Part shown: positions 1-4,640 of the stretch, in pieces | How positions within the stretch are numbered: the stretch's first letter is position 1 | Layout: each line of letters begins with the position of its first letter | NCBI GenBank assembly: GCA_025350775.1 | Contig: JANXXF010000166.1 | Span: forward strand, 1 to 5,380 | Length of the DNA stretch: 5,380 nt | Reading direction: 5' to 3' | Origin: Actinomycetes bacterium | GTDB taxonomy: Bacteria > Actinomycetota > Thermoleophilia > Gaiellales > Gaiellaceae | Position numbers and translations under genes: made by a program | Notes under the pieces: generated by a model | The model's database searches: none | What the model was told of the DNA's origin: nothing | What the model saw: the letters and a program-made list of their open reading frames with translations, nothing else

Positions 1-109
1 GTCCCTGGCACGCGTAGCGATGGTCTATTCGCAGCAGACGGCCACTTACTACGGCGGCGAGCAGGCGCGGCAAAAAGTGGAAGACCCCGCCCTCGGCTTC
101 TATTGGTAG
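1..109 (+). CDS. C-terminal end of an unidentified protein (partial, enters from left edge)
   Basis: An open frame runs from the left edge (first full codon at base 2) to a TAG at 107-109 and gives 35 residues, ending in Ala-Leu-Gly-Phe-Tyr-Trp. The composition is protein-like, with Tyr, Gln, Glu and Lys, and is much less skewed than the shadow frames opposite other genes here. I do not recognise the family and assign no function. It is the only plus-strand gene I can support and converges on the minus-strand genes to its right. Its last 10 bases overlap the end of the truncated LigT-like frame. A few AT-richer codons (caa, aaa, gaa, tat) set it slightly apart from its neighbours. The fragment is short, so an accidental open frame remains possible. 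Confidence 0.4.
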   Translation, partial: SLARVAMVYSQQTATYYGGEQARQKVEDPALGFYW

Positions 110-345
110 AGGATGCCGGGCCAGCGCCCGATCCCGTCCAGGCTGACCGAGAACGGCGGCTGCGCGCCGAAGATCGCGCTGAGCCCCGACAGCGCAGCGG
201 TGCCGAGCTCGTCGGCCGGGAGGAACGGGTAGGCGAGCGTGACATGCGCGGGGATGCCGACCGGAGGGGCCGGCTGCCAGCGTTCGCGCCAGGGCCGCAG
301 CAGGCCGTCCGCCTGCAGCACGGGGACGATGACGGCGCTCTCCAT
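100..345 (-). CDS. Truncated 2'-5' RNA ligase-like (LigT/2H phosphoesterase family) protein, N-terminal half only
   Basis: The 81-residue product starts with the Met-Glu-Ser-Ala and hydrophobic beta strand usual for this family, followed by the motif PAHVTLAYPF (around residues 34-43). That motif contains the first His-x-Thr of the 2H phosphoesterase fold. Family members are about 160-180 residues long and need a second His-x-Thr in the C-terminal lobe for 2',3'-cyclic phosphate or 2'-5' phosphodiester chemistry. Here the frame stops (TAG, 100-102) just after the Gly-Ile-Leu-Tyr strand, so the second catalytic half is absent. I could not find it in another frame of the remaining 99 bases. The start is ATG at 343-345, 10 bases after the response-regulator stop, so the two genes are probably cotranscribed. 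The product is likely a decayed or inactive remnant; an assembly error at the left edge is the other explanation. Confidence 0.6.
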   Translation of the reverse strand: MESAVIVPVLQADGLLRPWRERWQPAPPVGIPAHVTLAYPFLPADELGTAALSGLSAIFGAQPPFSVSLDGIGRWPGILYQ

Positions 346-355
346 GCCGGCCGCT

Positions 356-763
356 CTACCGGTGCCCGGCGGCGGCAGCGACGGCGACGGCGGCGGCGGC
401 GGCGGCGATCGCCTCGACGATCGACTCCAGCCGCTCGTCCTTCGACAGGCACGCCACGGCCCCGGCGGCGAACAGGGCGTCGACCTCGCGCGGGCTTGCC
501 TCGGCGGTGAGGGCGACGACGGCGACAGCGGGGCAGGCCACGCGGATGGCAGCGGTCGCCTGCACACCGTCGAGCACCGGCAGGCGGTAGTCCATCACGA
601 CGACCTGCGGGCGGAGCGCGACGCACGCCTCGACCGCCGCCTCGCCGTCCCCGACCGACCCGACCACCGTGATCGCTCCGCTCAGCCCGAGCAGCAGCTC
701 GAGCGTTTCGCGAAACGCGTCGTTGTCCTCGGCGACGACGACGCGGACGGGCTGGGCGGTCAC
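356..763 (-). CDS. Single-domain response regulator (CheY-like receiver only)
   Basis: This 135-residue protein is a complete receiver domain. It has the acidic pair Glu12-Asp13, the phosphoacceptor Asp58 at the end of the third strand (Val-Val-Val-Met-Asp-Tyr), the Leu-Pro-x-x-Asp-Gly turn at 61-66, the conserved Thr86, and Lys108 in a Ser-Lys-Asp-Glu context. These are all the residues needed for phosphotransfer from a histidine kinase. The receiver resembles the NarL/FixJ type, but no helix-turn-helix follows. After residue 119 only a low-complexity tail of Ala and Val remains, ending Gly-His-Arg. The start is GTG at 761-763, which places the first beta strand correctly. No histidine kinase is visible in the window, so its partner and output are unknown. 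It may act by protein-protein contact, or it may be a NarL-type regulator that lost its DNA-binding domain. Ten bases separate it from the LigT-like frame. Confidence 0.85.
   Translation of the reverse strand: MTAQPVRVVVAEDNDAFRETLELLLGLSGAITVVGSVGDGEAAVEACVALRPQVVVMDYRLPVLDGVQATAAIRVACPAVAVVALTAEASPREVDALFAAGAVACLSKDERLESIVEAIAAAAAAVAVAAAAGHR
388..407. repeat. Perfect CGG trinucleotide tract inside the response-regulator gene
   Basis: Between six and seven uninterrupted CGG units on the plus strand encode six consecutive GCC alanine codons (residues 120-125) near the C-terminus of the response regulator. Imperfect units continue to about position 368. Such tracts are prone to replication slippage in units of one codon, which would change the length of the Ala tail without breaking the frame. 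Confidence 0.6.
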
Positions 764-770
764 GCCGACG

Positions 771-776
771 ACTCTA
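771..776 (-). promoter_or_regulatory. Candidate -10 element (TAGAGT) of the response-regulator gene
   Basis: Read on the minus strand, TAGAGT matches the TANNNT core of housekeeping-sigma -10 elements. It sits 7 nt before the GTG start, the position expected for a leaderless transcript. No Shine-Dalgarno sequence precedes the GTG. I see no convincing -35 hexamer. A terminator-like hairpin lies between this site and rpmB, which fits a separate transcription unit. Confidence 0.35.
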
Positions 777-854
777 CCGGCGAGGACAGCCCGGCCTGCA
801 GAACGGCATGCGGTCGCGCGGACGGCGCACGAGCAGACGATCCGAACGACGAGC

Positions 855-880
855 GGCAGCCGGCGGAGCCGGAGCCTGCC
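855..880 (-). terminator. GC-rich hairpin after rpmB, probable terminator
   Basis: On the minus strand two stacked perfect 5-bp stems, GGCAG/CTGCC and CCGGC/GCCGG, form a hairpin with a TCC loop and one 3-nt bulge (GCT). It starts 6 nt after the rpmB stop codon. There is no clear T run afterwards, so it would be a U-less actinobacterial terminator or a transcript-stabilising stem. Apart from this hairpin and the -10 candidate near 771-776, the 123-base stretch 764-886 shows no gene. Confidence 0.5.
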
Positions 881-886
881 CGCGGC

Positions 887-1078
887 TCAGACGGCCTTCG
901 TGACCTTGCCGGCCTTGAGGCAGCGAGTGCAGACGTACGCCCGGACGGCCTTGCCGTCGATGAGCGCCCGCACACGCTGGAGGTTGGGATCGAAGCGCCG
1001 ACGAGTCGCGACCATCGAGTGGCTGCGCGAGTTGCCGAACGACGGCTTCTTTCCACAGATTGCACAGATCTTTGACAT
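887..1078 (-). CDS. rpmB: Large ribosomal subunit protein bL28
   Basis: The 63-residue product is a full-length bL28. It starts MSKICAICGKKPSFGN, has the family-typical Ser-His-Ser-Met-Val-Ala-Thr-Arg-Arg-Arg-Phe-Asp-Pro-Asn segment (20-32), and ends in a lysine-rich tail. Cys5, Cys8, Cys50 and Cys53 form two CxxC pairs, so this is the zinc-binding (C+) form, not the cysteine-free paralogue that some actinobacteria induce during zinc starvation. bL28 is a late-assembling protein of the 50S subunit. The start is ATG at 1076-1078; longer in-frame extensions upstream are low-complexity Arg/Pro and not credible. It lies 67 bases downstream of ribH in the same orientation, with a hairpin right after its stop. 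No Shine-Dalgarno sequence is visible, but a TAGACT hexamer 10 nt upstream suggests its own promoter. Confidence 0.97.
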   Translation of the reverse strand: MSKICAICGKKPSFGNSRSHSMVATRRRFDPNLQRVRALIDGKAVRAYVCTRCLKAGKVTKAV

Positions 1079-1088
1079 CAGCCGGGGG

Positions 1089-1094
1089 AGTCTA
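1089..1094 (-). promoter_or_regulatory. Candidate -10 element (TAGACT) of rpmB
   Basis: TAGACT on the minus strand fits TANNNT and lies 10 nt before the rpmB ATG, so a transcript would have only a few leader bases. The gap lacks a Shine-Dalgarno sequence, which agrees with this reading. No good -35 hexamer is seen at 16-19 nt spacing, so the call is tentative. Confidence 0.35.
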
Positions 1095-1145
1095 GCCGAA
1101 GATCGCGAGGCACGGGCGAAGGACGGGCGGCGGACGAGCGCGCCG

Positions 1146-1799
1146 CTAGCGCGACGCGGCGGCGCCGGCGGCCGCGGCCCGCAGGCGGGCGAAGACATCG
1201 GCCATCTCGAGCGCGGTGCGCGCGGCCTCGGCGCCCTTGTCGACACGCGCCTCGGCCTGGGCCACGTTCTCGGTGGTGAGGACGCCGAAGGCGACCGGCA
1301 CGCCGGTCTCGATGGCGGCGAGCTGGAGGCCGCTGGCAGCCTCGCTCGCCACGAAGTCGAAGTGGGCGGTCTCGCCGCGGATGATGACGCCGAGGGCGAC
1401 GACGCAGGCGTAGCGTCGCGTCTTGGCGAGGGCCATCGCGGCGAGCGGCAGCTCGAATGCGCCCGGCACCGGCATTACCAGCACGGCGTCGCGGGAGACG
1501 CCGTGCGACTCGAGCTCGGCGAGGCAGGAGGCCAGCAGGCGGCTCGTGATCGCACCGTTGAAGCGGCTGACGACGACGCCGACGGCGCGACGGAAGCCGT
1601 CCGGGGCGCCCTCCAGCACCTGGTAGCCGTCGGGGACGGTGAGATCGCCGCCGGCGTGCTGGTCGGGACTGCCGGCGGTCAGCTCGGCCGGCGGGTCGGC
1701 AGGCCGGGCGGCAGGCGGCTCGACGGCTGCTTCCGCGGCCGGCTCCATTCCGGGTGCGTCGGCCTTGACGGCCTCGGGCTCGTTCGTCAGGTCGCTCAT
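1146..1799 (-). CDS. ribH: 6,7-dimethyl-8-ribityllumazine synthase with acidic N-terminal extension
   Basis: Lumazine synthase condenses 5-amino-6-ribitylaminouracil with 3,4-dihydroxy-2-butanone 4-phosphate, the penultimate step to riboflavin, in the cytoplasm. Residues about 58-207 of 217 form the complete enzyme: Val-Val-Ser-Arg-Phe-Asn (76-81), Pro-Gly-Ala-Phe-Glu (112-116), the Arg-Gly-Glu-Thr-Ala-His-Phe phosphate and catalytic segment with His146, Phe-Gly-Val-Leu-Thr-Thr (171-176), and Arg185 with Lys188-Gly189. The usual length is about 150-160 residues. The first 57 residues here are extra and look disordered: 12 acidic and 2 basic residues, rich in Ala and Pro. The ATG at 1797-1799 is supported by AGGGG 5 nt upstream. 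An internal Met18 would shorten the extension but has less support. Only 8 bases separate it from ribBA, so the two are cotranscribed. Confidence 0.95.
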   Translation of the reverse strand: MSDLTNEPEAVKADAPGMEPAAEAAVEPPAARPADPPAELTAGSPDQHAGGDLTVPDGYQVLEGAPDGFRRAVGVVVSRFNGAITSRLLASCLAELESHGVSRDAVLVMPVPGAFELPLAAMALAKTRRYACVVALGVIIRGETAHFDFVASEAASGLQLAAIETGVPVAFGVLTTENVAQAEARVDKGAEAARTALEMADVFARLRAAAAGAAASR

Positions 1800-1804
1800 T
1801 CAGG

Positions 1805-1809
1805 CCCCT
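1805..1809 (-). promoter_or_regulatory. Ribosome binding site of ribH
   Basis: AGGGG on the minus strand lies 5 nt before the ribH ATG and overlaps the TAG stop of ribBA. It is the clearest Shine-Dalgarno match in the window. It supports the long ribH start and implies translational coupling to ribBA. Confidence 0.55.
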
Positions 1810-3073
1810 ACTCGTCGTCGGGCTTCGACTGGAACCGGGTGTCCTGGTGATGGAGCCGGTGGCCAAGCTTGTCGCGCTTCGTGCTGAGGTAGTGGACGTT
1901 CTCGGCGTTCGGCGGCACCTCGATCGGTACCTGCTCGACAACGGTCAGGCCGAAGCCCTCGATGCCGGCGATCTTGCGCGGGTTGTTGGTGAGGATGCGG
2001 ATCGACGAGAGGCCGAGGTCAGCGAGGATCTGCGTGCCGATGCCGTACTCGCGCATGTCGGCGGGGAAGCCGAGCCGCTGGTTGGCCTCAACGGTGTCGA
2101 GCCCTTCCTCCTGCAGCTGGTACGCGCGCAGCTTGTTGATGAGCCCGATGCCGCGACCCTCCTGGGACATGTACAGCAGCACGCCCTCGCCCTCGGCGTC
2201 GATGCGCTCCAGCGCGAGCTCGAGCTGCTCGCCACAGTCGCAGCGTTGCGAGCCGAAGACGTCGCCGGTGATGCACTCGGAGTGGACGCGCACGAGCACG
2301 TTGGGCTTGCCGGCGACGTCGCCCTTGACCAGCGCGAGGTGGTTCTTGCCGGTGAGCGTCTCCTGGAACGCGATCATCGTGAAGTCGCCGTGCGCGGTGG
2401 GCATCCGCACCTCGGTCATCCGCTCCACGAGCTTCTCGGTGCGGCGCCGGTACTCGATCAGGTCGGCGATCGTGATCATCTTGAAGTTGTGCTTCTGGCA
2501 GTACTCCACGAGGTCGGGAACCCGGGCCATCGTCCCGTCCTCGTTCATGATCTCGCAGATGACGGCGGCCGGGATCAGGCCGGCGAGCCGGGCCATGTCG
2601 ATGCCGGCCTCCGTGTGACCGGTGCGCTGGAGCACGCCGCCGGCGGTGGCGCGCAGCGGGAAGACGTGGCCGGGCTGGACGAGGTCGCGGCCGGACTTGG
2701 TCGGGTCGATCGCGACCTGGATGGTGTGTGCGCGATCGGCGGCGGAGATGCCGGTGGTGACGCCCTCGCGCGCCTCGATCGAGACGGTGAAGGCCGTCTG
2801 GTGCTGCGCCTGGTTGCGCGCCGTCATCATCGTCAGGTCGAGCTCGTCGCAGCGCTCCTCGGTGAGGCAGAGGCAGATCAGGCCGCGCCCGTGCGAGGCC
2901 ATGAAGTTGACGGCCTCCGGCGTCGCGAACTGCGCGGCGATGGTCAGGTCACCCTCGCTCTCGCGATCGGGCGCATCGGCGATGACGACGATCTTGCCGT
3001 CACGGATGTCGGCGATCGCAGCCTCGACCGTCGAGAACGGCGAGAGCTCGGGCTCGGGTATCGGCGACGCCAC
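1808..3073 (-). CDS. ribBA: Bifunctional 3,4-dihydroxy-2-butanone-4-phosphate synthase / GTP cyclohydrolase II
   Basis: This 421-residue fusion supplies both starting intermediates of riboflavin. Residues 1 to about 210 are DHBP synthase: the acidic loop DAPDRESEGDL (33-43) with Glu38, and Arg150-Thr151-Gly152-His153, which supply the Mg2+ ligands (Glu38 and His153 fall at the same numbers as in Escherichia coli RibB). The segment Cys-Glu-Ile-Met-Asn-Glu-Asp-Gly-Thr-Met-Ala-Arg (173-184) follows. Residues about 215-410 are GTP cyclohydrolase II: zinc cysteines Cys267, Cys278 and Cys280, the GTP-binding Ser-Gln-Glu-Gly-Arg-Gly-Ile-Gly (303-310), and the catalytic pair Asp339/Arg341. Both halves look active. 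The acidic loop has Ala-Pro where Asp-Glu is usual. The GTG at 3071-3073 gives the normal short N-terminus before the first helix. No Shine-Dalgarno sequence is seen; TACGAT lies 6 nt upstream. Confidence 0.97.
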   Translation of the reverse strand: MASPIPEPELSPFSTVEAAIADIRDGKIVVIADAPDRESEGDLTIAAQFATPEAVNFMASHGRGLICLCLTEERCDELDLTMMTARNQAQHQTAFTVSIEAREGVTTGISAADRAHTIQVAIDPTKSGRDLVQPGHVFPLRATAGGVLQRTGHTEAGIDMARLAGLIPAAVICEIMNEDGTMARVPDLVEYCQKHNFKMITIADLIEYRRRTEKLVERMTEVRMPTAHGDFTMIAFQETLTGKNHLALVKGDVAGKPNVLVRVHSECITGDVFGSQRCDCGEQLELALERIDAEGEGVLLYMSQEGRGIGLINKLRAYQLQEEGLDTVEANQRLGFPADMREYGIGTQILADLGLSSIRILTNNPRKIAGIEGFGLTVVEQVPIEVPPNAENVHYLSTKRDKLGHRLHHQDTRFQSKPDDE

Positions 3074-3079
3074 GCGGCA

Positions 3080-3085
3080 ATCGTA
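3080..3085 (-). promoter_or_regulatory. Candidate -10 element (TACGAT) of ribBA
   Basis: TACGAT on the minus strand is close to the TATAAT consensus and sits 6 nt before the ribBA GTG, the spacing of leaderless genes. The 47-base gap between the dehydrogenase and ribBA has no Shine-Dalgarno sequence. No -35 match is evident. This would allow ribBA-ribH to be transcribed independently of ribD-ribE. Confidence 0.4.
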
Positions 3086-3087
3086 AC

Positions 3088-3097
3088 CCGCATGCGG
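3088..3097. repeat. 10-bp perfect palindrome upstream of ribBA
   Basis: CCGCATGCGG reads the same on both strands and lies two bases upstream of the candidate ribBA -10 element. It could be half of an operator or a short stem, but a GC-rich palindrome of this length may also occur by chance. Confidence 0.3.
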
Positions 3098-3120
3098 TCG
3101 CTCGCGCGGAGGCGTGCAGC

Positions 3121-4011
3121 TCAGGGGGCTGAGCGCCGCAGCCGGATGCCGCCGGCGAGGTCGCCGACGACATCGACCACGCGGTTCGCACCCTGGTCGC
3201 CGAGGCCTTGCTCTAGCGCCAGCTCGTAGACCGCGCGGGCGGGCGCGACGAGCGTCGCGGACGCGCCGACGGCCGCGGCGAGCGCCGCGTAGACGTCGAG
3301 ATCCTTGACCATCAGCGCCGACGAGAGCGCCCCGTCCTGGTAGTCGCCGTCGAGGATTCTCGGCAGCCGCACCTCGGTGGCGAAGTTGCGGCCGCTCGCC
3401 GCCTGGATCACCTCGAGCAGCGCCGCGGCGTCGAGCCCGGCGGCAACGCCGACGACCAGCGCCTCGGCGCTGGCGGCGAGGTTCATGGCGTTGAGAAAGT
3501 GGTTGACCGCCTTCGCGGCATGGCCGTTGCCGGGGCCACCGAGGTGGACGAGCTTCGAGCCGACAGCGGCCAGGACAGGCCGGACGCGCTCGAGCGCGGC
3601 TGCGTCACCGCCGACCATCAGAGTCAGCGTGCCGTCGGCGGCGGGGCCCGGGCCTCCCGAGATGCCGGCGTCGAGCAGGGTGGCGCCGCGGGCGGCCAGC
3701 TCGGCGTGCAGCCGCCGGGTGGAGGCGGGCTCGGCGGTGGTGAGGTCGACGACGGTCAGGCCGGGCCCGGCGTGCTCGAGCAGGCCGCCCTTGCCGAGCA
3801 CCACCGCCTCGACCTCGCGCGAGCTGGGCAGCGAGAGCAGCACGAGCCCGGTGGCCGCGGCGGCGGCGAGGTCGGGTGCCTCCACCACGCCCCACTCCGC
3901 GGCGCGGCCGGCGCGCGCGTCGAGGCCGATGACGTCGTGGCCGCAGGCGGCGAGGCGCCGCGCGATGCGGCCGCCCATGTTGCCGAGGCCGACGACGGCG
4001 AGCCGGGCCAT
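3121..4011 (-). CDS. NAD(P)-binding beta-hydroxyacid dehydrogenase (3-hydroxyisobutyrate dehydrogenase family)
   Basis: The 296-residue length matches this two-domain family. An N-terminal Rossmann fold opens with GLGNMG (Gly8, Gly10, Gly13), and Asp31 ends the second strand, which favours NAD over NADP (inference). The substrate-binding signature is Asp-Ala-Gly-Ile-Ser-Gly-Gly at 114-120, with Gly in place of the usual Pro. The all-helical C-terminal part begins at the catalytic segment Gly161-x-Gly163-x-x-x-Lys167-x-x-Asn170, where Lys167 is the expected catalytic lysine. Family members oxidise short beta-hydroxyacids or reduce semialdehydes; the substrate here is unknown. The ATG (4009-4011) shares one base with the ribE TGA, so translation is coupled and the gene belongs to the riboflavin transcript. 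No riboflavin step needs this chemistry. A 3-hydroxyisobutyrate, tartronate-semialdehyde or succinic-semialdehyde reductase-like role is possible. Confidence 0.9.
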   Translation of the reverse strand: MARLAVVGLGNMGGRIARRLAACGHDVIGLDARAGRAAEWGVVEAPDLAAAAATGLVLLSLPSSREVEAVVLGKGGLLEHAGPGLTVVDLTTAEPASTRRLHAELAARGATLLDAGISGGPGPAADGTLTLMVGGDAAALERVRPVLAAVGSKLVHLGGPGNGHAAKAVNHFLNAMNLAASAEALVVGVAAGLDAAALLEVIQAASGRNFATEVRLPRILDGDYQDGALSSALMVKDLDVYAALAAAVGASATLVAPARAVYELALEQGLGDQGANRVVDVVGDLAGGIRLRRSAP

Positions 4012-4604
4012 CAGCCTGTGCGATTGACGAGGCGCTCGACGTACTTCGCGAGCACGTCGGCCTCGAGGTTCACCTCGTCGCCGGGGGCGAGCGAGCCGAT
4101 GGTGGTGGCGACGAGCGTGTGCGGGATCAGGGCGACGGCGATACCGGCCTCGTCGAGCGCGGCGATCGTCAGCGAGACGCCCTCGATGGCGATCGAACCC
4201 TTCTCGACGCAGTAGCGCAGCACCGGCTCGGGCGTGTCGAACCAGATCCGCCGGCCCTCGCCCTCGGGCGTGACCGAGCGGACGCGGCCGACCCCGTCGA
4301 CGTGGCCCTGGACGACGTGGCCGCCCATCGGGTCGCCGGCGCGCAGGGCAGGCTCGAGGTTGACGGCGCTGCCGGCCGCGAGACGCGAGAGCGAGGTGCG
4401 GGCGAGCGTCTCCGGCACGGCGTCGAAGGCGATGGTGGCGGCGCCGATCTCGACCGCGGTAAGACAGCAGCCGTTGATCGCGACGGAGTCGCCGAGGCCG
4501 ATGCCGGGCGCGGTGGCCGGCGCGTCGACGACGACACGGACGCCGTTCGCTCCGCCCTCCAGCGAGGCGATGCGGCCCTGCTCCCTGACGATGCCGGTAA
4601 ACAC
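4011..4604 (-). CDS. ribE: Riboflavin synthase, alpha chain
   Basis: Riboflavin synthase dismutates two 6,7-dimethyl-8-ribityllumazine molecules into riboflavin and 5-amino-6-ribitylaminouracil, the last pathway step. The 197-residue product has the two tandem lumazine-binding repeats of the family. Repeat one (1 to about 95) starts MFTGIV and contains Gly-Asp-Ser-Val-Ala-Ile-Asn-Gly-Cys-Cys-Leu-Thr (38-49), Pro-Glu-Thr-Leu and Val-Asn-Leu-Glu-Pro-Ala-Leu. Repeat two contains Met-Gly-Gly-His-Val-Val-Gln-Gly-His-Val-Asp-Gly (93-104), Glu-Gly-Val-Ser-Leu-Thr (141-146), Ile-Pro-His-Thr-Leu, and a C-terminal Tyr-Val-Glu-Arg-Leu. The length is near the usual 200-215. The start is GTG at 4602-4604, fixed by the conserved MFTGIV N-terminus. 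It lies 36 bases after ribD in an inverted repeat that includes the start codon, with no Shine-Dalgarno sequence. Its stop overlaps the next gene's ATG. Confidence 0.97.
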   Translation of the reverse strand: MFTGIVREQGRIASLEGGANGVRVVVDAPATAPGIGLGDSVAINGCCLTAVEIGAATIAFDAVPETLARTSLSRLAAGSAVNLEPALRAGDPMGGHVVQGHVDGVGRVRSVTPEGEGRRIWFDTPEPVLRYCVEKGSIAIEGVSLTIAALDEAGIAVALIPHTLVATTIGSLAPGDEVNLEADVLAKYVERLVNRTG

Positions 4605-4635
4605 GAGTTGAAGCGTACTTAGAACTCGTGCCGGC
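4593..4635 (-). promoter_or_regulatory. Inverted repeat spanning the ribD-ribE gap and the ribE start codon
   Basis: CACGAGTT (4602-4609) and AACTCGTG (4623-4630) are perfect reverse complements separated by 13 bases. A further 5-bp match (GCCGG at 4593-4597 with CCGGC at 4631-4635) extends the stem outward past a one-sided 4-nt bulge. In the mRNA the ribE GUG start lies in the 3' arm, so pairing would hide it. As DNA, the arms are 21 bp apart centre to centre (about two helical turns) and flank a -10-like hexamer, which would also suit a dimeric regulator. The sequence does not show which reading is right. Confidence 0.5.
4612..4617 (-). promoter_or_regulatory. Candidate -10 element (TACGCT) of ribE
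   Basis: TACGCT on the minus strand fits TANNNT and lies 7 nt before the ribE GTG, as expected for leaderless transcription. It falls in the spacer of the inverted repeat. No Shine-Dalgarno sequence or convincing -35 hexamer is visible. Confidence 0.3.
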
Positions 4636-4640
4636 GCGGC

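Noticed and set aside
365..410. GGC-rich tract as a CRISPR or other non-coding repeat array
   Set aside because: It is a simple trinucleotide tract within the response-regulator coding frame, with no spacers.
764..886. Small gene in the rpmB-response regulator gap
   Set aside because: No frame with a plausible start and non-skewed composition. Only a hairpin and a -10-like hexamer are seen.
1127..1146. 6-bp GC hairpin just after the ribH stop as a terminator
   Set aside because: Only six pairs with an 8-base loop and no T run. Such stems are frequent by chance in this DNA, so it was not listed as a feature.
239..1850. Overlapping plus-strand frames opposite the response regulator, rpmB and ribH
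   Set aside because: They mirror well-recognised minus-strand genes, have Arg/Asp/Gly-skewed composition and contain no motifs.
1078..1941. Minus-strand 287-codon frame over ribH
   Set aside because: It is a frame-shifted, Arg-rich shadow of ribH and the end of ribBA with no domain signal.
1847..3229. Long plus-strand open frame (460 codons) opposite ribBA
   Set aside because: It is the antisense of a fully conserved ribBA gene. Its product is Asp/Arg/Ala/Gly/Val-rich with no recognisable domain, as expected of shadow frames in GC-rich DNA.
4605..4640. FMN riboswitch in the ribD-ribE gap
   Set aside because: The gap is 36 bases, far too short for the multi-helix FMN aptamer. One could only be upstream of ribD, outside the window.
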